Shown here piece by piece: positions 16,579 through 25,099 of a stretch of 64,000 bases of DNA. A program made the translations under genes and the position numbers. Under the pieces are notes generated by a model. It did not search any database and was not told the DNA's origin. It saw only the letters and a list, made by a program, of their open reading frames with translations. Origin of the DNA: CBDFHV01 sp965247705 (GTDB lineage: Bacteria > Pseudomonadota > Alphaproteobacteria > Rhodospirillales > CAMCUA01); assembly GCA_965247705.1 (NCBI GenBank), contig CBDFHV010000054.1, forward strand, positions 1 to 64,000, read 5' to 3'. The stretch's first letter is position 1. Each line of letters starts with the position of its first letter.

Positions 16579-17766
16579 ATGCCCGACGATACCGATCCGA
16601 TCCAGATCAAGGTCCTTACCGCCATCGATGATGTGGCAGCGGAGGCTTGGGACGCTTGCGCGGGCGCGGATAATCCGTTTCTCAGCCATGCCTTCCTAAG
16701 CGCGCTGGAAGCAAGCGGCTCGGTGCGAGCGGAGACCGGGTGGTTGCCCCAGCACCTGCTGGCCGAGGACGCAGCGGGGCGGGTCGCGGCTTGTACGCCC
16801 CTCTATCTGAAGGACAATTCATACGGCGAGTACGTGTTCGACTGGGGCTGGGCCGAAGCCTTCGAACGGGCCGGCGGACGTTACTACCCCAAGCTCATCT
16901 CCGCCGTGCCCTTCACCCCGGTCACTGGGCGCCGACTTCTGGTGCGCCCGGACGCGGACCCGGCCCTGGCCGACGCCCTCGCTATCGGCATGATTCAACT
17001 GGCCGAACGCTATGGCGCCTCCTCGGTGCATGTGAACTTCCCTCCCGAGGACCAATGGCGGCGCCTGGCCAACTTGAGCTTCCTCCAGCGGATCGGTCAG
17101 CAGTTCCACTGGCGGAACCGCGGCTACGCCACCTTCGACGACTTCCTCGCCGACCTGACGTCCCGCAAGCGCAAGACCATCCGCCGGGAGCGCAAGGCCG
17201 TCGCCGATCAGGGTATCCAGATCCGGACCCTGGTGGGCGACGATATCCAAGACCGCCACTGGGACGCCTTCTTCCAGTTCTACAGGGACACCACCGATCG
17301 CAAGTGGGGCCAGCGCTACCTGACGCGGACGTTCTTTTCCCTGTTGCCCCAGGTGCTTGGGGACCGGGTGGTGCTGGTGGTGGCCGAGGCGGACGGGCGC
17401 CTGGTGGGCGGCGCCCTCAATCTGCGCGGTACCGATACCCTTTACGGGCGCTACTGGGGCTGCGTGGAGGACTACGCCTTCCTCCATTTCGAGGCCTGCT
17501 ATTACCGGGCCATCGACCACGCCATCGAAACCGGCCTGACGTGGGTGGAGGCCGGCGCCCAGGGCCCCCACAAGATCCAGCGGGGCTACATGCCGCGCCC
17601 GACCTACAGCGCCCACTGGATCGCCAATGAAGGCTTCCGCGACGCCGTCGAGCGCTATCTGGAAGGCGAGCGGGAAGCAATGGGAAAGGAAATGCGCCTG
17701 CTGGCCGAGCGATCGCCCTTCCGCAAGGACGGTGAAGACTCTCTTTTCGGCGACCACCGTGCCTGA
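16579..17766 (+). CDS. FemAB-like GNAT acyltransferase (DUF482)
   Basis: A 395-residue protein of the DUF482 / FemAB-like group (two GNAT-fold halves). ATG 16579 starts MPDDTDPIQIKVLTAIDDVAAEAWDAC. Family hallmarks include NPFLSHAFLSALEASGSV near the N-terminus, the central basic motif TSRKRKTIRRERKAV, and the C-terminal GRYWGCVEDYAFLHFEACYYRAIDHAI and GAQGPHKIQRGYMP. Such proteins transfer acyl or aminoacyl groups; the substrate here is unknown. No signal peptide is visible, so it is expected in the cytoplasm. It is complete and lies 94 bp after the RidA-type gene. Confidence 0.88.
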   Translation: MPDDTDPIQIKVLTAIDDVAAEAWDACAGADNPFLSHAFLSALEASGSVRAETGWLPQHLLAEDAAGRVAACTPLYLKDNSYGEYVFDWGWAEAFERAGGRYYPKLISAVPFTPVTGRRLLVRPDADPALADALAIGMIQLAERYGASSVHVNFPPEDQWRRLANLSFLQRIGQQFHWRNRGYATFDDFLADLTSRKRKTIRRERKAVADQGIQIRTLVGDDIQDRHWDAFFQFYRDTTDRKWGQRYLTRTFFSLLPQVLGDRVVLVVAEADGRLVGGALNLRGTDTLYGRYWGCVEDYAFLHFEACYYRAIDHAIETGLTWVEAGAQGPHKIQRGYMPRPTYSAHWIANEGFRDAVERYLEGEREAMGKEMRLLAERSPFRKDGEDSLFGDHRA

Positions 17767-18061
17767 AAAGCCAATGGCATACGGCACCGCTCCCGGCGGC
17801 TTACCACTTGGGAGCGGACGAATTCGTCGACGACCTGGGACCCCTCACCGGCCGCTCTCTGAATAGGCGCAATCCCGGGCCACGGCCCGCGACATAGAGA
17901 CCGCATCCTTTTAGAAGAGATTAGATGATTAGTTACAGCCCATTATCTTGTTCGCTTAATTTTTTAGTTGCGCGCTGAGCAATCCTAGCTCACGATCAAC
18001 CGGCTGGGCGACTTCCACAGGGGGTATCCCAGATTGATCCGCATTGGACTGGGAGAAAACG
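17767..18061. other. intergenic region before the MAPEG gene
   Basis: A 295-bp gap without a recognisable gene. A markedly AT-rich stretch (17910-17975, containing TTCGCTTAATTTTTTAG) stands out from the GC-rich surroundings and is a likely promoter or regulatory segment for the MAPEG gene. The ribosome-binding site GGGAGA lies just before ATG 18062. Confidence 0.4.
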
Positions 18062-18454
18062 ATGACTGTTGATCTACTCTATTTAGCGCTCACGGCCGGT
18101 CTCGCGGCCATCTTGTGGATTCCGAATGTCGTCGGAACCGTTGTCCAGCACGGCATGCTGACCGCTGCCAACTACCACGACGTGATCGAGAAGCCGCTGA
18201 CCGGGTGGGCGCAGCGGGCCAAGCGCGCCCATCTCAACATGACCGAGAACCTGGCGCATTTCGCCGCGCTGGTGATCGTCGCCCACCTGGCCGGAAAGGG
18301 AACCGACGTCACCGCGATGGCGGCGCAGGTATTCTTCTGGGCAAGGCTCGTTCATGCGCTTGTCTTGTATACGGGCATCCCGTTCATCCGCACTGTTGCC
18401 TTCACCGTCGGCGCGATCGCCGAGGTCGTGATCTTCGTCGCCATCGTCGGTTAG
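18062..18454 (+). CDS. MAPEG-family membrane protein
   Basis: A 130-residue integral membrane protein of the MAPEG family (microsomal glutathione transferase/eicosanoid type). Four hydrophobic segments are visible (about residues 4-24, 59-78, 84-103 and 107-129). The cytosolic-loop signature is RAKRAHLNMTENLAHFAAL, which carries the conserved Glu/Asn of the GSH site, followed by WARLVHALVLYTGIPFIRT. ATG 18062 is preceded by GGGAGA. Its last 37 bp recur at 19170-19206 as part of a tandem duplication. The enzymatic substrate is unknown. Confidence 0.87.
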   Translation: MTVDLLYLALTAGLAAILWIPNVVGTVVQHGMLTAANYHDVIEKPLTGWAQRAKRAHLNMTENLAHFAALVIVAHLAGKGTDVTAMAAQVFFWARLVHALVLYTGIPFIRTVAFTVGAIAEVVIFVAIVG

Positions 18455-18596
18455 GGGGGCGCGGCAACTATTCCGTCGTCAACAAGTGTATGGCCCCCAT
18501 GCCGGACTATCCCCCATAGGCCTTGCCGTCCCGACCGATGCGAATGGCCTTGTGGAACTTGCGGTGGTTCTTGCCGCCGCTGGGGGCCATCATTTG
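18418..18596 (+). repeat. tandem duplication, first copy (MAPEG 3' end plus sulfotransferase 3' end)
   Basis: The last 37 bp of the MAPEG gene, the intergenic DNA and the last 29 codons (minus strand) of the arylsulfotransferase occur here and again at 19170-19376. This first copy lacks two blocks present in the second: about 22 bp after GTATGGC and a further few bases before CGGACTATCC. Its right edge is the start of an IS5-family fragment. Confidence 0.9.
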
Positions 18597-19169
18597 GGCA
18601 CCTCTAGAAATGCCATTTTCCGCGCGCTGTCGGTTTAGAATCGGTTTGACGATTTGTTGACATCGGGAGGGGTGTTCATGGGTCAGATGGGATTTTTTGA
18701 TCTTTCGAACCGGTATACCGAGCTTGACGCCAAGAACGATCCACTGGCGAAGATCGACGAGGTGGTTCCGTGGGAAGACTTCCGTGGGTGTTTGGATGCG
18801 GTGTGGCGGCGTTCGGACAAGGCGCGCAAGTCGCGGGCGGGGCGCAAGCCGTGGGACGCGGTGGTGATGTTCAAGACGATCATTCTGAGCGTGCTCTACA
18901 ATCTGTCGGACGATCAGGTCGAGCATCAGATCCGGGATCGCCTGTCGTTCATGCGGTTTTTGGGGTTGGGTCTGGAGGACCGGGTTCCCGATGCCAAGAC
19001 AGGGTGGCTGTACCGCGAACAGTTGACGCAAGCTGGGGTGATCGAGGCCTTATTCGAGACGTTCGACGGCCACCTGAAGGATCAGGGCTATCTGGCGATG
19101 GGTGGCCAGATCATCGACGCCTCGATCGTGGCGGTGCCCAAACAGCGCAACAGCCGCAAGGAGAACGCG
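18597..19169 (+). mobile_element. truncated IS5-family element
   Basis: A 573-bp left part of an IS5-family element, starting GGCACCTCTAGAAATG at the exact point where the sulfotransferase 3' sequence stops. The right half is missing: the sequence passes at 19169/19170 directly into a second copy of the MAPEG 3' end, with microhomology CGCCGAGG at the junction. No right inverted repeat or target duplication can be seen. Confidence 0.85.
18678..19169 (+). pseudogene. IS5-family transposase, N-terminal part only
   Basis: From ATG 18678 (after GGGAGGGG) about 164 residues of an IS5-family transposase can be read: MGQMGFFDLSNRYTELD, the DUF772 region WDAVVMFKTIILSVLYNLSDDQVEHQI, and the first catalytic Asp in GGQIIDASIVAVPKQ. 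The remaining half with the second Asp and the Glu is absent. The frame runs on past the junction into the antisense strand of the sulfotransferase gene, giving a long but meaningless open frame to 20243. It is certainly non-functional. Confidence 0.92.
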
Positions 19170-19376
19170 CGCCGAGGTCGTGATCTTCGTCGCCATCGTC
19201 GGTTAGGGGGGCGCGGCAACTATTCCGTCGTCAACAAGTGTATGGCTGAAGGAGAAGGGGTTGAGGAGCCCCATGCAAGGGCCGGACTATCCCCCATAGG
19301 CCTTGCCGTCCCGACCGATGCGAATGGCCTTGTGGAACTTGCGGTGGTTCTTGCCGCCGCTGGGGGCCATCATTTG
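19170..19376 (+). repeat. tandem duplication, second copy
   Basis: A second copy of the MAPEG 3' end, intergenic DNA and sulfotransferase 3' end; it continues into the complete sulfotransferase gene. It keeps about 28 bp that are missing from the copy at 18418-18596. It contains only the last 12 codons of the MAPEG gene. Confidence 0.9.
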
Positions 19377-20297
19377 CCAGACGAGGGTGCCGTCCGGTGC
19401 GATTTCGACCAGCTTGTCGCCGGCCGAACCGAGGGTATTGCCGTTGGGCAGGCGGTTGGCCTCGCGGTTGGTATGCAGTTCCCGCCCGCCACCGGGGTGC
19501 TCCCAGCTCCACGCCACCTCCTGGGTGTCGAGATTGAACTCGACGAACCGGTTGGGCCGGCGCAGGGCCAGCAGCATGTTGCCGTTTTCGAGAATCTCCG
19601 GTTCGTGGTTGCGCACGCCGACGATCTGGCCACGGGTCTGCACCCCGGAGCCCTTGCCCCTAAAAGTCCAGTCCCGGACCACTCGCCCGTCGGGGCCAAC
19701 CTCGGCGACGGTGTTGAAGTTTCGCATGCTGATGAGCGTGTTGCCGTTTTCCAGGCGGGAGACGGAATTAACGTGCATCCACCCTTCGGCATCGATTTTG
19801 CTGAACGGCTTGCGGTCGTAGTCGGCCAAACCGTTCCACGACCAGACGATCTTGCCGCCGGCATCGACCTCCCGCACCACGTCTTCGCCCTTCTTCTGCC
19901 AGCCGAGATTGTAGAGGGTGTTGCCGTTGGCCAGGCGGTCGGCATCGTGGGAGGCTTCGGGGTCCTCATGTGCCCAGTCAACCTTGCCGTTGCGGTCGAT
20001 CTCATAAATGCCGGAACCGCGAACGGTGATCAGGACGTTGCCGTTTTCCAGCTTGGCGGCATCCAGAATCCCGCCCCGCATGGAACCGGGGGGGTTGAAT
20101 CGCCACAGGATGTCGCCGTTGAAATCGACCTCAACCACCTTGGGCTGCCGGGGATCGGACATGTCGGCCAACAGGGTCGTGCCGGCGAAGACCCGGCCCT
20201 CGACCAGGTGTGTGACCCTGTAGTCCCCGGCAAGGGCGGGTAGCGCATTCCAGCAGACGACCCAGCCCATGATGGCAATCAGCGTCGCGGGGATCAT
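19287..20297 (-). CDS. arylsulfotransferase-family beta-propeller protein
   Basis: A 336-residue secreted protein. An N-terminal signal peptide (about residues 1-23, ending NALPALAG) is followed by repeated LENGNVLI / LANGNTLY / LENGNTLI / LPNGNTL blades with G-x-I-V-W-S-W strands, the pattern of the arylsulfotransferase (ASST-like) propeller family. Members transfer sulfate between aryl compounds, but many homologues are uncharacterised. SHDADRLANGNTL contains a His-Asp pair seen in this family. The start ATG 20297 fits the signal peptide. It is complete. Its 3' end was duplicated with an IS5 fragment (18418-18596). Confidence 0.8.
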   Translation of the reverse strand: MIPATLIAIMGWVVCWNALPALAGDYRVTHLVEGRVFAGTTLLADMSDPRQPKVVEVDFNGDILWRFNPPGSMRGGILDAAKLENGNVLITVRGSGIYEIDRNGKVDWAHEDPEASHDADRLANGNTLYNLGWQKKGEDVVREVDAGGKIVWSWNGLADYDRKPFSKIDAEGWMHVNSVSRLENGNTLISMRNFNTVAEVGPDGRVVRDWTFRGKGSGVQTRGQIVGVRNHEPEILENGNMLLALRRPNRFVEFNLDTQEVAWSWEHPGGGRELHTNREANRLPNGNTLGSAGDKLVEIAPDGTLVWQMMAPSGGKNHRKFHKAIRIGRDGKAYGG

Positions 20298-20571
20298 CGA
20301 ACCCTTCCCTTTCAGTCATACCAAGGCGCACGGACACGAACGCATACACGATCTATCGGGGTCCGATCAGTGCCCGTTGGTATTAAGAGCTCCCTCAACC
20401 CGCCCTTAACCATTGGCCGCTAGTGTAGCGATTCCAACGCTTGTTTCCCTCGGTTGACCTTATCGATGATGGAACTGGTGCGGAAGCCGTCCAGGCGAAA
20501 GGCTTGGGGTCGGCGTTGTGCTGGTCGAGGTAGTCGTGTAGCGCACCCGGTTCCTTGGACACAAGTTTGTC

Positions 20572-21477
20572 TCACGCGGCGGGCCTGATTGAGATCGCGG
20601 CGTGCCACGCCTGACGAGCTTGAGCGGGGCTCAGGTAGCCGTTCTTTTCGACGATCCACTGGGCATTGTAGAGTTCGACGAAGTCGCGGACGGCGTCCCG
20701 CAGCTCCGCGATGTTGCGGTAGATGCGACCATGGATGATCTGTTCCTTCAGCGTGCGATTGAACCGCTCGGCGACGCCGTTGGTCTGGGGCTCGGCGACG
20801 AAGGCGTAGGACGGCTGGATGCCCCAGAACTTGATCTGGTTGGTGAAGTGGTCCGACAGATACTGGGAGCCGTGATCCATCCGCAAGGCCAGCCCCCGAG
20901 CCGCGCCGGCCGCGGTCGAGCCATACAGCCCGGCAAGCCCCATGGAGATCGGCTGCAGGGCGGCGAAGCGGTCGCCGCGCTTGCAGACATGCCAGCCGAC
21001 ACACTCGGCGTTCCAATGCTCGACGGCGGTGAAGATCCAGCCCCAGCCGTCGTCCACCGTGAACACCCGAACGCCATCGGTGCCCCACATGAGGTTCGGG
21101 GCATGAGTGATGATCTCACCGTCATGGGGATTGCCGCCACGGCGGCGGCAGCGATGGGGCGAGAGCAGATTGTTCTCGCGCATCAGGCGGAGCACCCGCT
21201 TGCGGGCAACCCGGATGTCGCGACAGACCCGAAGCCGAGCCCAGACCTTGCGGTAGCCCTCGCCCTCCCGGGGCGATGCCTCCAGGTCGGCTTCGATCGC
21301 CACCAGCAGCGCCTGGTCCGAGATCGCGGGCTTCGGTCCCCGACGCTTTGCCGGCGGCTGCTCGGCGTGCTGGCCGGAGGTCACGGCGTAGAACGAGGAG
21401 CGGGCCATGCCCCAGGCGGCGCAGACCCGCCGCAGGCCGCAGGCCAGACCCGTGCCGGGCGAGGTGGCGGCACTCAT
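20572..21477 (-). CDS. IS3-type transposase OrfB (integrase core), copy 1
   Basis: A 301-residue rve-fold transposase with the IS3 catalytic triad: NLMWGTDGVRVF (Asp), ALRMDHGSQYLSDHF (Asp) and TNGVAERFNRTLKEQ (Glu). An N-terminal HTH_21-like region (EGEGYRKVWARLR, KRVLRLMRENNLL) precedes it. The start overlaps the orfA stop by 4 bp (21474-21477), so either re-initiation or a -1 shift could join the two products. It differs from the other copy by only a few residues (Y/C near the end, R/W near residue 75). Confidence 0.93.
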   Translation of the reverse strand: MSAATSPGTGLACGLRRVCAAWGMARSSFYAVTSGQHAEQPPAKRRGPKPAISDQALLVAIEADLEASPREGEGYRKVWARLRVCRDIRVARKRVLRLMRENNLLSPHRCRRRGGNPHDGEIITHAPNLMWGTDGVRVFTVDDGWGWIFTAVEHWNAECVGWHVCKRGDRFAALQPISMGLAGLYGSTAAGAARGLALRMDHGSQYLSDHFTNQIKFWGIQPSYAFVAEPQTNGVAERFNRTLKEQIIHGRIYRNIAELRDAVRDFVELYNAQWIVEKNGYLSPAQARQAWHAAISIRPAA

Positions 21478-21905
21478 CGCCGCGACCTCCGCCGCCCCAA
21501 AGGGCCGAAGGTCTCCGTCTTGGCCTCCAGCAGTTCCACCTGCATGGTCAACTCTCCGATCCGCTTCATGGCGCTATCCAGTTCCGCCTGCACCGGATCG
21601 CCCTTGCGTTGCTTGAGCGAGGCGTCGATCCCGCCGATCGCTTTCTCACGCCACTGCTCGAGCCGGAAGATCTCTACGCCCAACTGGCGCGACAGAAGTT
21701 GCACCGGCTCGTCACGCAAAAGCCGCAGAACGACCTCACGCTTGCGCGCCACCGTCCATCGCTGGCCAAGTCCCAGCGGGCCTGCCGGCAAAGCCTGTCC
21801 TGGGGAAAACGTGGACGAGCCAAGCTCGCCCGCATTTACCACAGGCCCATCAACAGCAACTTTCTTCTCAAAATTATCGGTCATGTTCCGGTCCTCCTTG
21901 GACAC
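21474..21905 (-). CDS. IS3-type OrfA (helix-turn-helix), copy 1
   Basis: A 143-residue protein with an HTH domain (RWTVARKREVVLRLLRDEPVQLLSRQLGV region) and a C-terminal leucine-rich coiled coil (AMKRIGELTMQVELLEAK), the usual OrfA plan for DNA end binding and multimerisation. It is identical in sequence to the copy at 30735-31166. The upstream 45 bp contain the element's left end. Confidence 0.9.
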   Translation of the reverse strand: MSKEDRNMTDNFEKKVAVDGPVVNAGELGSSTFSPGQALPAGPLGLGQRWTVARKREVVLRLLRDEPVQLLSRQLGVEIFRLEQWREKAIGGIDASLKQRKGDPVQAELDSAMKRIGELTMQVELLEAKTETFGPLGRRRSRR

Positions 21906-22990
21906 TTCGATTAAGCCAATTCTGTGTCCAAGGAAATCGGGCCCGACTCAGGTCGAGGTAGTCGTTGATGGCCATTTGCAATTCGACGATGGAGTGAAAC
22001 ACGCCGCGACGGATGCGCTTTCGGGTGATCTCGGCAAAGAAGCGTTCGACCAAGTTGAGCCACGACGCCGAGGTCGGCGTGAAATGCAGGTGGAACCGGG
22101 GATGGCGTTTCAGCCAGCGCTTGACCTCCGGCGTCTTGTGGGCGGCGTAGTTGTCGACGATCAGGTGGAGAGCCAGGTGCTTCGACGTCGCGCGGTTGAT
22201 CTTGTTCAAGAAGCGGATGAACTCCTGATGGCGATGCTTCTGCATGCATTGGCCGATGACCGTGCCGTCGAGCACGTCGAGCGCCGCGAACAGGGTGGTG
22301 GTGCCGTGGCGCTTATAGTCGTGGGTCATGGTGCCGGCCCGGCCCTTCTTCATCGGCAGGCCCGGCTGGGTGCGGTCGAGTGCCTGGATCTGGGACTTCT
22401 CGTCCACCGACAGGACGATGGCGTGCTCCGGCGGGTTGACATACAGCCCGACCACGTCCTCGACGTTCTCGGCAAACCGCGGATCATTGGACAGCTTGAA
22501 AGTCGCCACCAGATGCGGTTTCAGCTCATGTGCCTTCCAGATCGCCTGAACGCTCGACGGCGCGATGCCCACCGCCTTGGCCATCGTTCGCAGGCTCCAG
22601 TGGGTCGCGTCCGGCGGCGTTTCCGTCTTGGTCTTCTCGATCACCCGCATGACCACATCCGCCGCAAGCGGTGCCTTGCCCGGCGGGCGCGTCTTATCGC
22701 GGCACAAACCGTCCACGCCGGCCTCCACATAGCGCGTCCGCCAGCGTCGGATGGTCGGTTTGCTCACGCCCAAGCGGCGCTGGATCTCATCGGTGCCAAC
22801 GCCGTCGCCGGCCAGCCGTACAATCCGAGCCCGTCGGACATGCTTCTGCGGCGTGTTGCCATTGGCGATCAACGCCTCCAGCCTGTCCTGATCCCCAGGC
22901 GCCAGCTGGATCCTCACTTTCTTCCCCATGAACCCAGAATCGCATCACACCTGCCCGATGGGAATCATTTGTTTCGAGCGGAAACACTAG

Positions 22991-23826
22991 GGTCCGGACT
23001 CATTCAAATCCAGTAGCAGACGAGAGCGGCGAGGCATAGGCCTGCCATGAAGTTGATGGCGTTCTTGTCGTATCGCGTGGCGATGCGTCGGAAGTCCTTG
23101 AGGCGTCCGAACATGCGCTCGATGGTGTTTCGGTCTTTGTATCGCTCTGTGTCGAAGGGATGAGGTTGTTTGCGGTTCACCTTGTTGGGGATGACCGGCT
23201 GGATTTTCTGGCGTAGCAGGCAGGCGCGCCAGTGGTCGGCGTCATAGGCCTTGTCGGCGAGAAGATATCGCGTCCTCGGCAGATGCGCGGCGAGCATGAC
23301 GGCGCCCTTGATGTCGGCGGTCTGGCCGGGCGTGAGATAGAAGGCCAGGGGCCGGCAATGTTCGTCGCTCAGGGCATGGACCTTGGTGTTGCGTCCGCCC
23401 TTTGTGCGGCCGATGGCCTGAGCAGAGGCCCCCCTTTTCCGCCGCCGGCGCAGCGATGCGCCTTGACGTGTGTGGTGTCGATGGAGACCTGTTGCGGTGT
23501 CCCTGCCAGGCTCTCCGTCAAAGCCGAGAACAGGTACTGCCAGTGACCACGTTGCGACCACCGGTTATAGCGATTGTAGACCGTCGTCGAAGGTCCGTAC
23601 GCCGGTGGGCAGTCCTGCCAGCGGCAGCCCGACTGGAGAACGTGAAGGATGCCACTGATGATCCGCCGATCATCCTCGCGCCGCTTACCCGCCGCGTAGT
23701 AAGGAAGATGCGGCTCGATCGCCGCCCATTGCTGATCTGAGAGCCAAAATGATCCGCGCATGCCTCAAAACCTCCTGCGTTCGGTTCCAAGACATTGAAT
23801 CAGATAATGGTTAATGAGTTATGACC
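22991..23826 (-). mobile_element. IS5-family (IS427-type) element
   Basis: An 836-bp element. Its ends are GGTCCGGACTCATTC (22991-23005) and, inward from the right, GGTCATAACTCATTA. The right flank is CTAG (23827-23830). The left CTAG has been split by the IS630 element into C-TA at 20420-20422 and G at 22990. Rejoining the outer flanks gives CATTGGCCG-CTAG-ATCTCCCG as the empty site. Size, ends and the two-frame transposase fit the IS427 group of IS5. Confidence 0.88.
23004..23761 (-). CDS. IS427-type transposase, two frames joined by -1 frameshift
   Basis: Frame 1 (23761 to 23369) gives the N-terminal half (MRGSFWLSDQQWAAIEPHLP, CRWQDCPPAYGPSTTVYNR, the first Asp in QVSIDTTHVKAHR). Frame 2 (to 23004) gives the rest: GRTKGGRNTKVHALSDE, LLADKAYDADHWR with the second Asp, and YKDRNTIERMFGRLKDFRRIATRYDK with the Glu. 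They overlap at the run AAAAGGGGGG (23438-23429), a classic -1 slippery site of IS5/IS427 elements. The joined product is about 252 residues. I read this as programmed shifting, not decay. Confidence 0.9.
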
Positions 23827-23956
23827 CTAGATCTCCCGAGAACATATGCGCCAAACGGGAACACTTTACCTATGTCGGCAGACGAGCGATCCGATAGGCG
23901 ATTTCTCGCTGACCATGTCGCCGCGTTTCCCCGCGTTTCTTGTCCCCGCCTTTCGG

Positions 23957-25043
23957 TTACGCGGGCAGGCCGGCTTTACGCAAGCCTTCGATGATTTTCT
24001 CGGCGTCTCGGGGATCCTTGAACGGCAGTCGCCCGATGTGGACCTCCGCACGGTATCCAGGATTGATCTCCATAAGCTCGGCCCAGATTCGACGGGCCTC
24101 GTCATGATCGTTCAAATGGCCCAGGGCGGAGGCGAGGAAAGCACGGGTCACATCCGTGGTCGAATTGATCGCGATACGATCCCTGAAAACGTTCGCCGCT
24201 TGTTCCATCGATTAGCTGAGCCGTGATGCGGACCCGGTTGTCGGCCTTGCGAATGCTGCCTTCCAAGGCGAAACCGACACCGAGTTCCCGGCACACGTCC
24301 GAGACATTGAATGCCTTGTCCTTGTAGGCGAAGGTCGAATTGCGGGCGATGACCAGCAAACCCCGCACTTTCGACAGATCCGTGATGATGTCCTCGGTGA
24401 TGCCGTCGGAGAAATACTCCTGTTCGGGATCGCCGCTCATGTTGTTGAACGGCAGGACCGCGATCGACGGCTTGTCCGCAAGCGCTGGGGCGGGACGCGT
24501 CTCCGTTGCCGCAACCGGTGTGGACGGCTCCGTACGCTGGCCTTCCGCCCAGCGCCAGACCCGGACCGGCGCCGTGACGTGCTTGACGGTCTGCTCTCCC
24601 ATATCCTCGAAACGGGCGTCGATTCTGTTGCGCACCATGTCGAAAACCATGCCCGATATGCAAATACCCCCGGGTTCCGCCAGTCCCTCCAGTCTCGCCG
24701 CCACGTTGACGCCCTCGCCGTGAATGTCTTCGCCGTCATCGACGATGTCACCGAGGTTTATGCCCATGCGGAACGCGAGGCTGCTCGCCGCCAGTTCCTT
24801 CTGCATCGTCACGGCGCAGCCGACGGCGTCCGGGGCGGTGGGAAACTCGGCCAGGAATCCGTCTCCGGTGTGCTTGACGATGCGGCCGGAATGGCTGGCG
24901 ATGGTGGGATCGATGACCTCCGTCCGCGCGCTGTGCCAGGCGGCGACGGTGCCATCCGTGTCCTGTTCCATGAGCCGCGTGTAGCCCGCCACATCCGCGG
25001 CAACGATTGCGGCCAACCTTCGGCTGACACCCGCCTTGACCAT
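23957..25043 (-). pseudogene. class III adenylate/guanylate cyclase with TPR tail, internally deleted
   Basis: ATG 25043 starts a good cyclase domain (AAIVAADVAGYTRLME, KHTGDGFLAEFPTAPDA, GINLGDIVDDGEDIHGEGVNVAARLE), then the usual linker FADKPSIAVLPF-like ADKPSIAVLPFNNMSGD and SDGITEDIITDLSKVRGL, up to ITAQLIDGTSG. There the frame breaks. In another frame the last 80 residues of such a protein follow (NVFRDRIAINSTTDVTRAFLASALGHL ... GLRKAGLPA, ending 23957). The TPR region that normally lies between, some 200 residues, is gone. The catalytic domain could still be made as a truncated protein ending about 24102, but the whole gene is broken. Confidence 0.88.
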
Positions 25044-25099
25044 TCCGCCTCCCGCCGACTGAAGAAAATAAGTCTAGCCGAATCTACGGCGCGTCGAAA

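Larger units (their letters stand above)
20537..21950 (-). mobile_element. IS3-family-like element, copy 1 (14-bp target duplication)
   Basis: A 1414-bp element, almost identical to the copy at 30690-32103. Read along its genes it starts TGAGTCGGGCCCGATTTCC and ends GGAACCGGGTGCGCTACA. The ends form an imperfect inverted repeat sharing CCTTGGACACA. It is flanked by a perfect 14-bp repeat GGTCGAGGTAGTCG at 20523-20536 and 21951-21964. That sequence is present once in the empty IS630 site at 37860-37900. This is much longer than the 3-5 bp usual for IS3. Confidence 0.92.
20420..22929 (-). pseudogene. IS630-family transposase, copy 1, interrupted by IS3-type element
   Basis: The N-terminal 320 residues (ATG 22929 to 21951) carry the HTH segment (LGVSKPTIRRWRTRYVEAG) and the DDE core: VLSVDEKSQIQALDRT, LIVDNYAAHKTPEV and WLNLVERFFAEITRK. 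After AINDYLD the frame runs into the IS3-type element. The C-terminal 40 residues lie beyond it at 20420-20536. There the sequence also carries two extra bases relative to the copy at 37774-38853 (GGAACTGGTGCGG against GGAACTGGCGG), so even excision would leave an altered tail. Confidence 0.92.
20423..22987 (-). mobile_element. IS630-family element, copy 1, with IS3-type element nested inside
   Basis: The ends GTGTAGCGATTCC (right after TA 20421-20422) and, inward from the other side, GTGTTTCCGCTCG (before TA 22988-22989) match the second copy at 37777-38910, apart from small indels. TA duplication is the IS630/Tc1 rule. The element is split at 20537-21950 by the IS3-type element. Its TA target lies inside the left CTAG duplication of the IS427-type element next door, so it inserted after that one. 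Confidence 0.92.

Noticed and set aside
18654..20243. A 529-codon open frame on the plus strand
   Set aside because: Only its first 164 sensible codons belong to an IS5 transposase; after 19169 it reads the antisense strand of the sulfotransferase gene.
23004..23761. IS427-type transposase as a frameshifted pseudogene
   Set aside because: The overlap occurs exactly at a known type of slippery sequence and both halves carry intact catalytic residues, so programmed frameshifting is the better reading.
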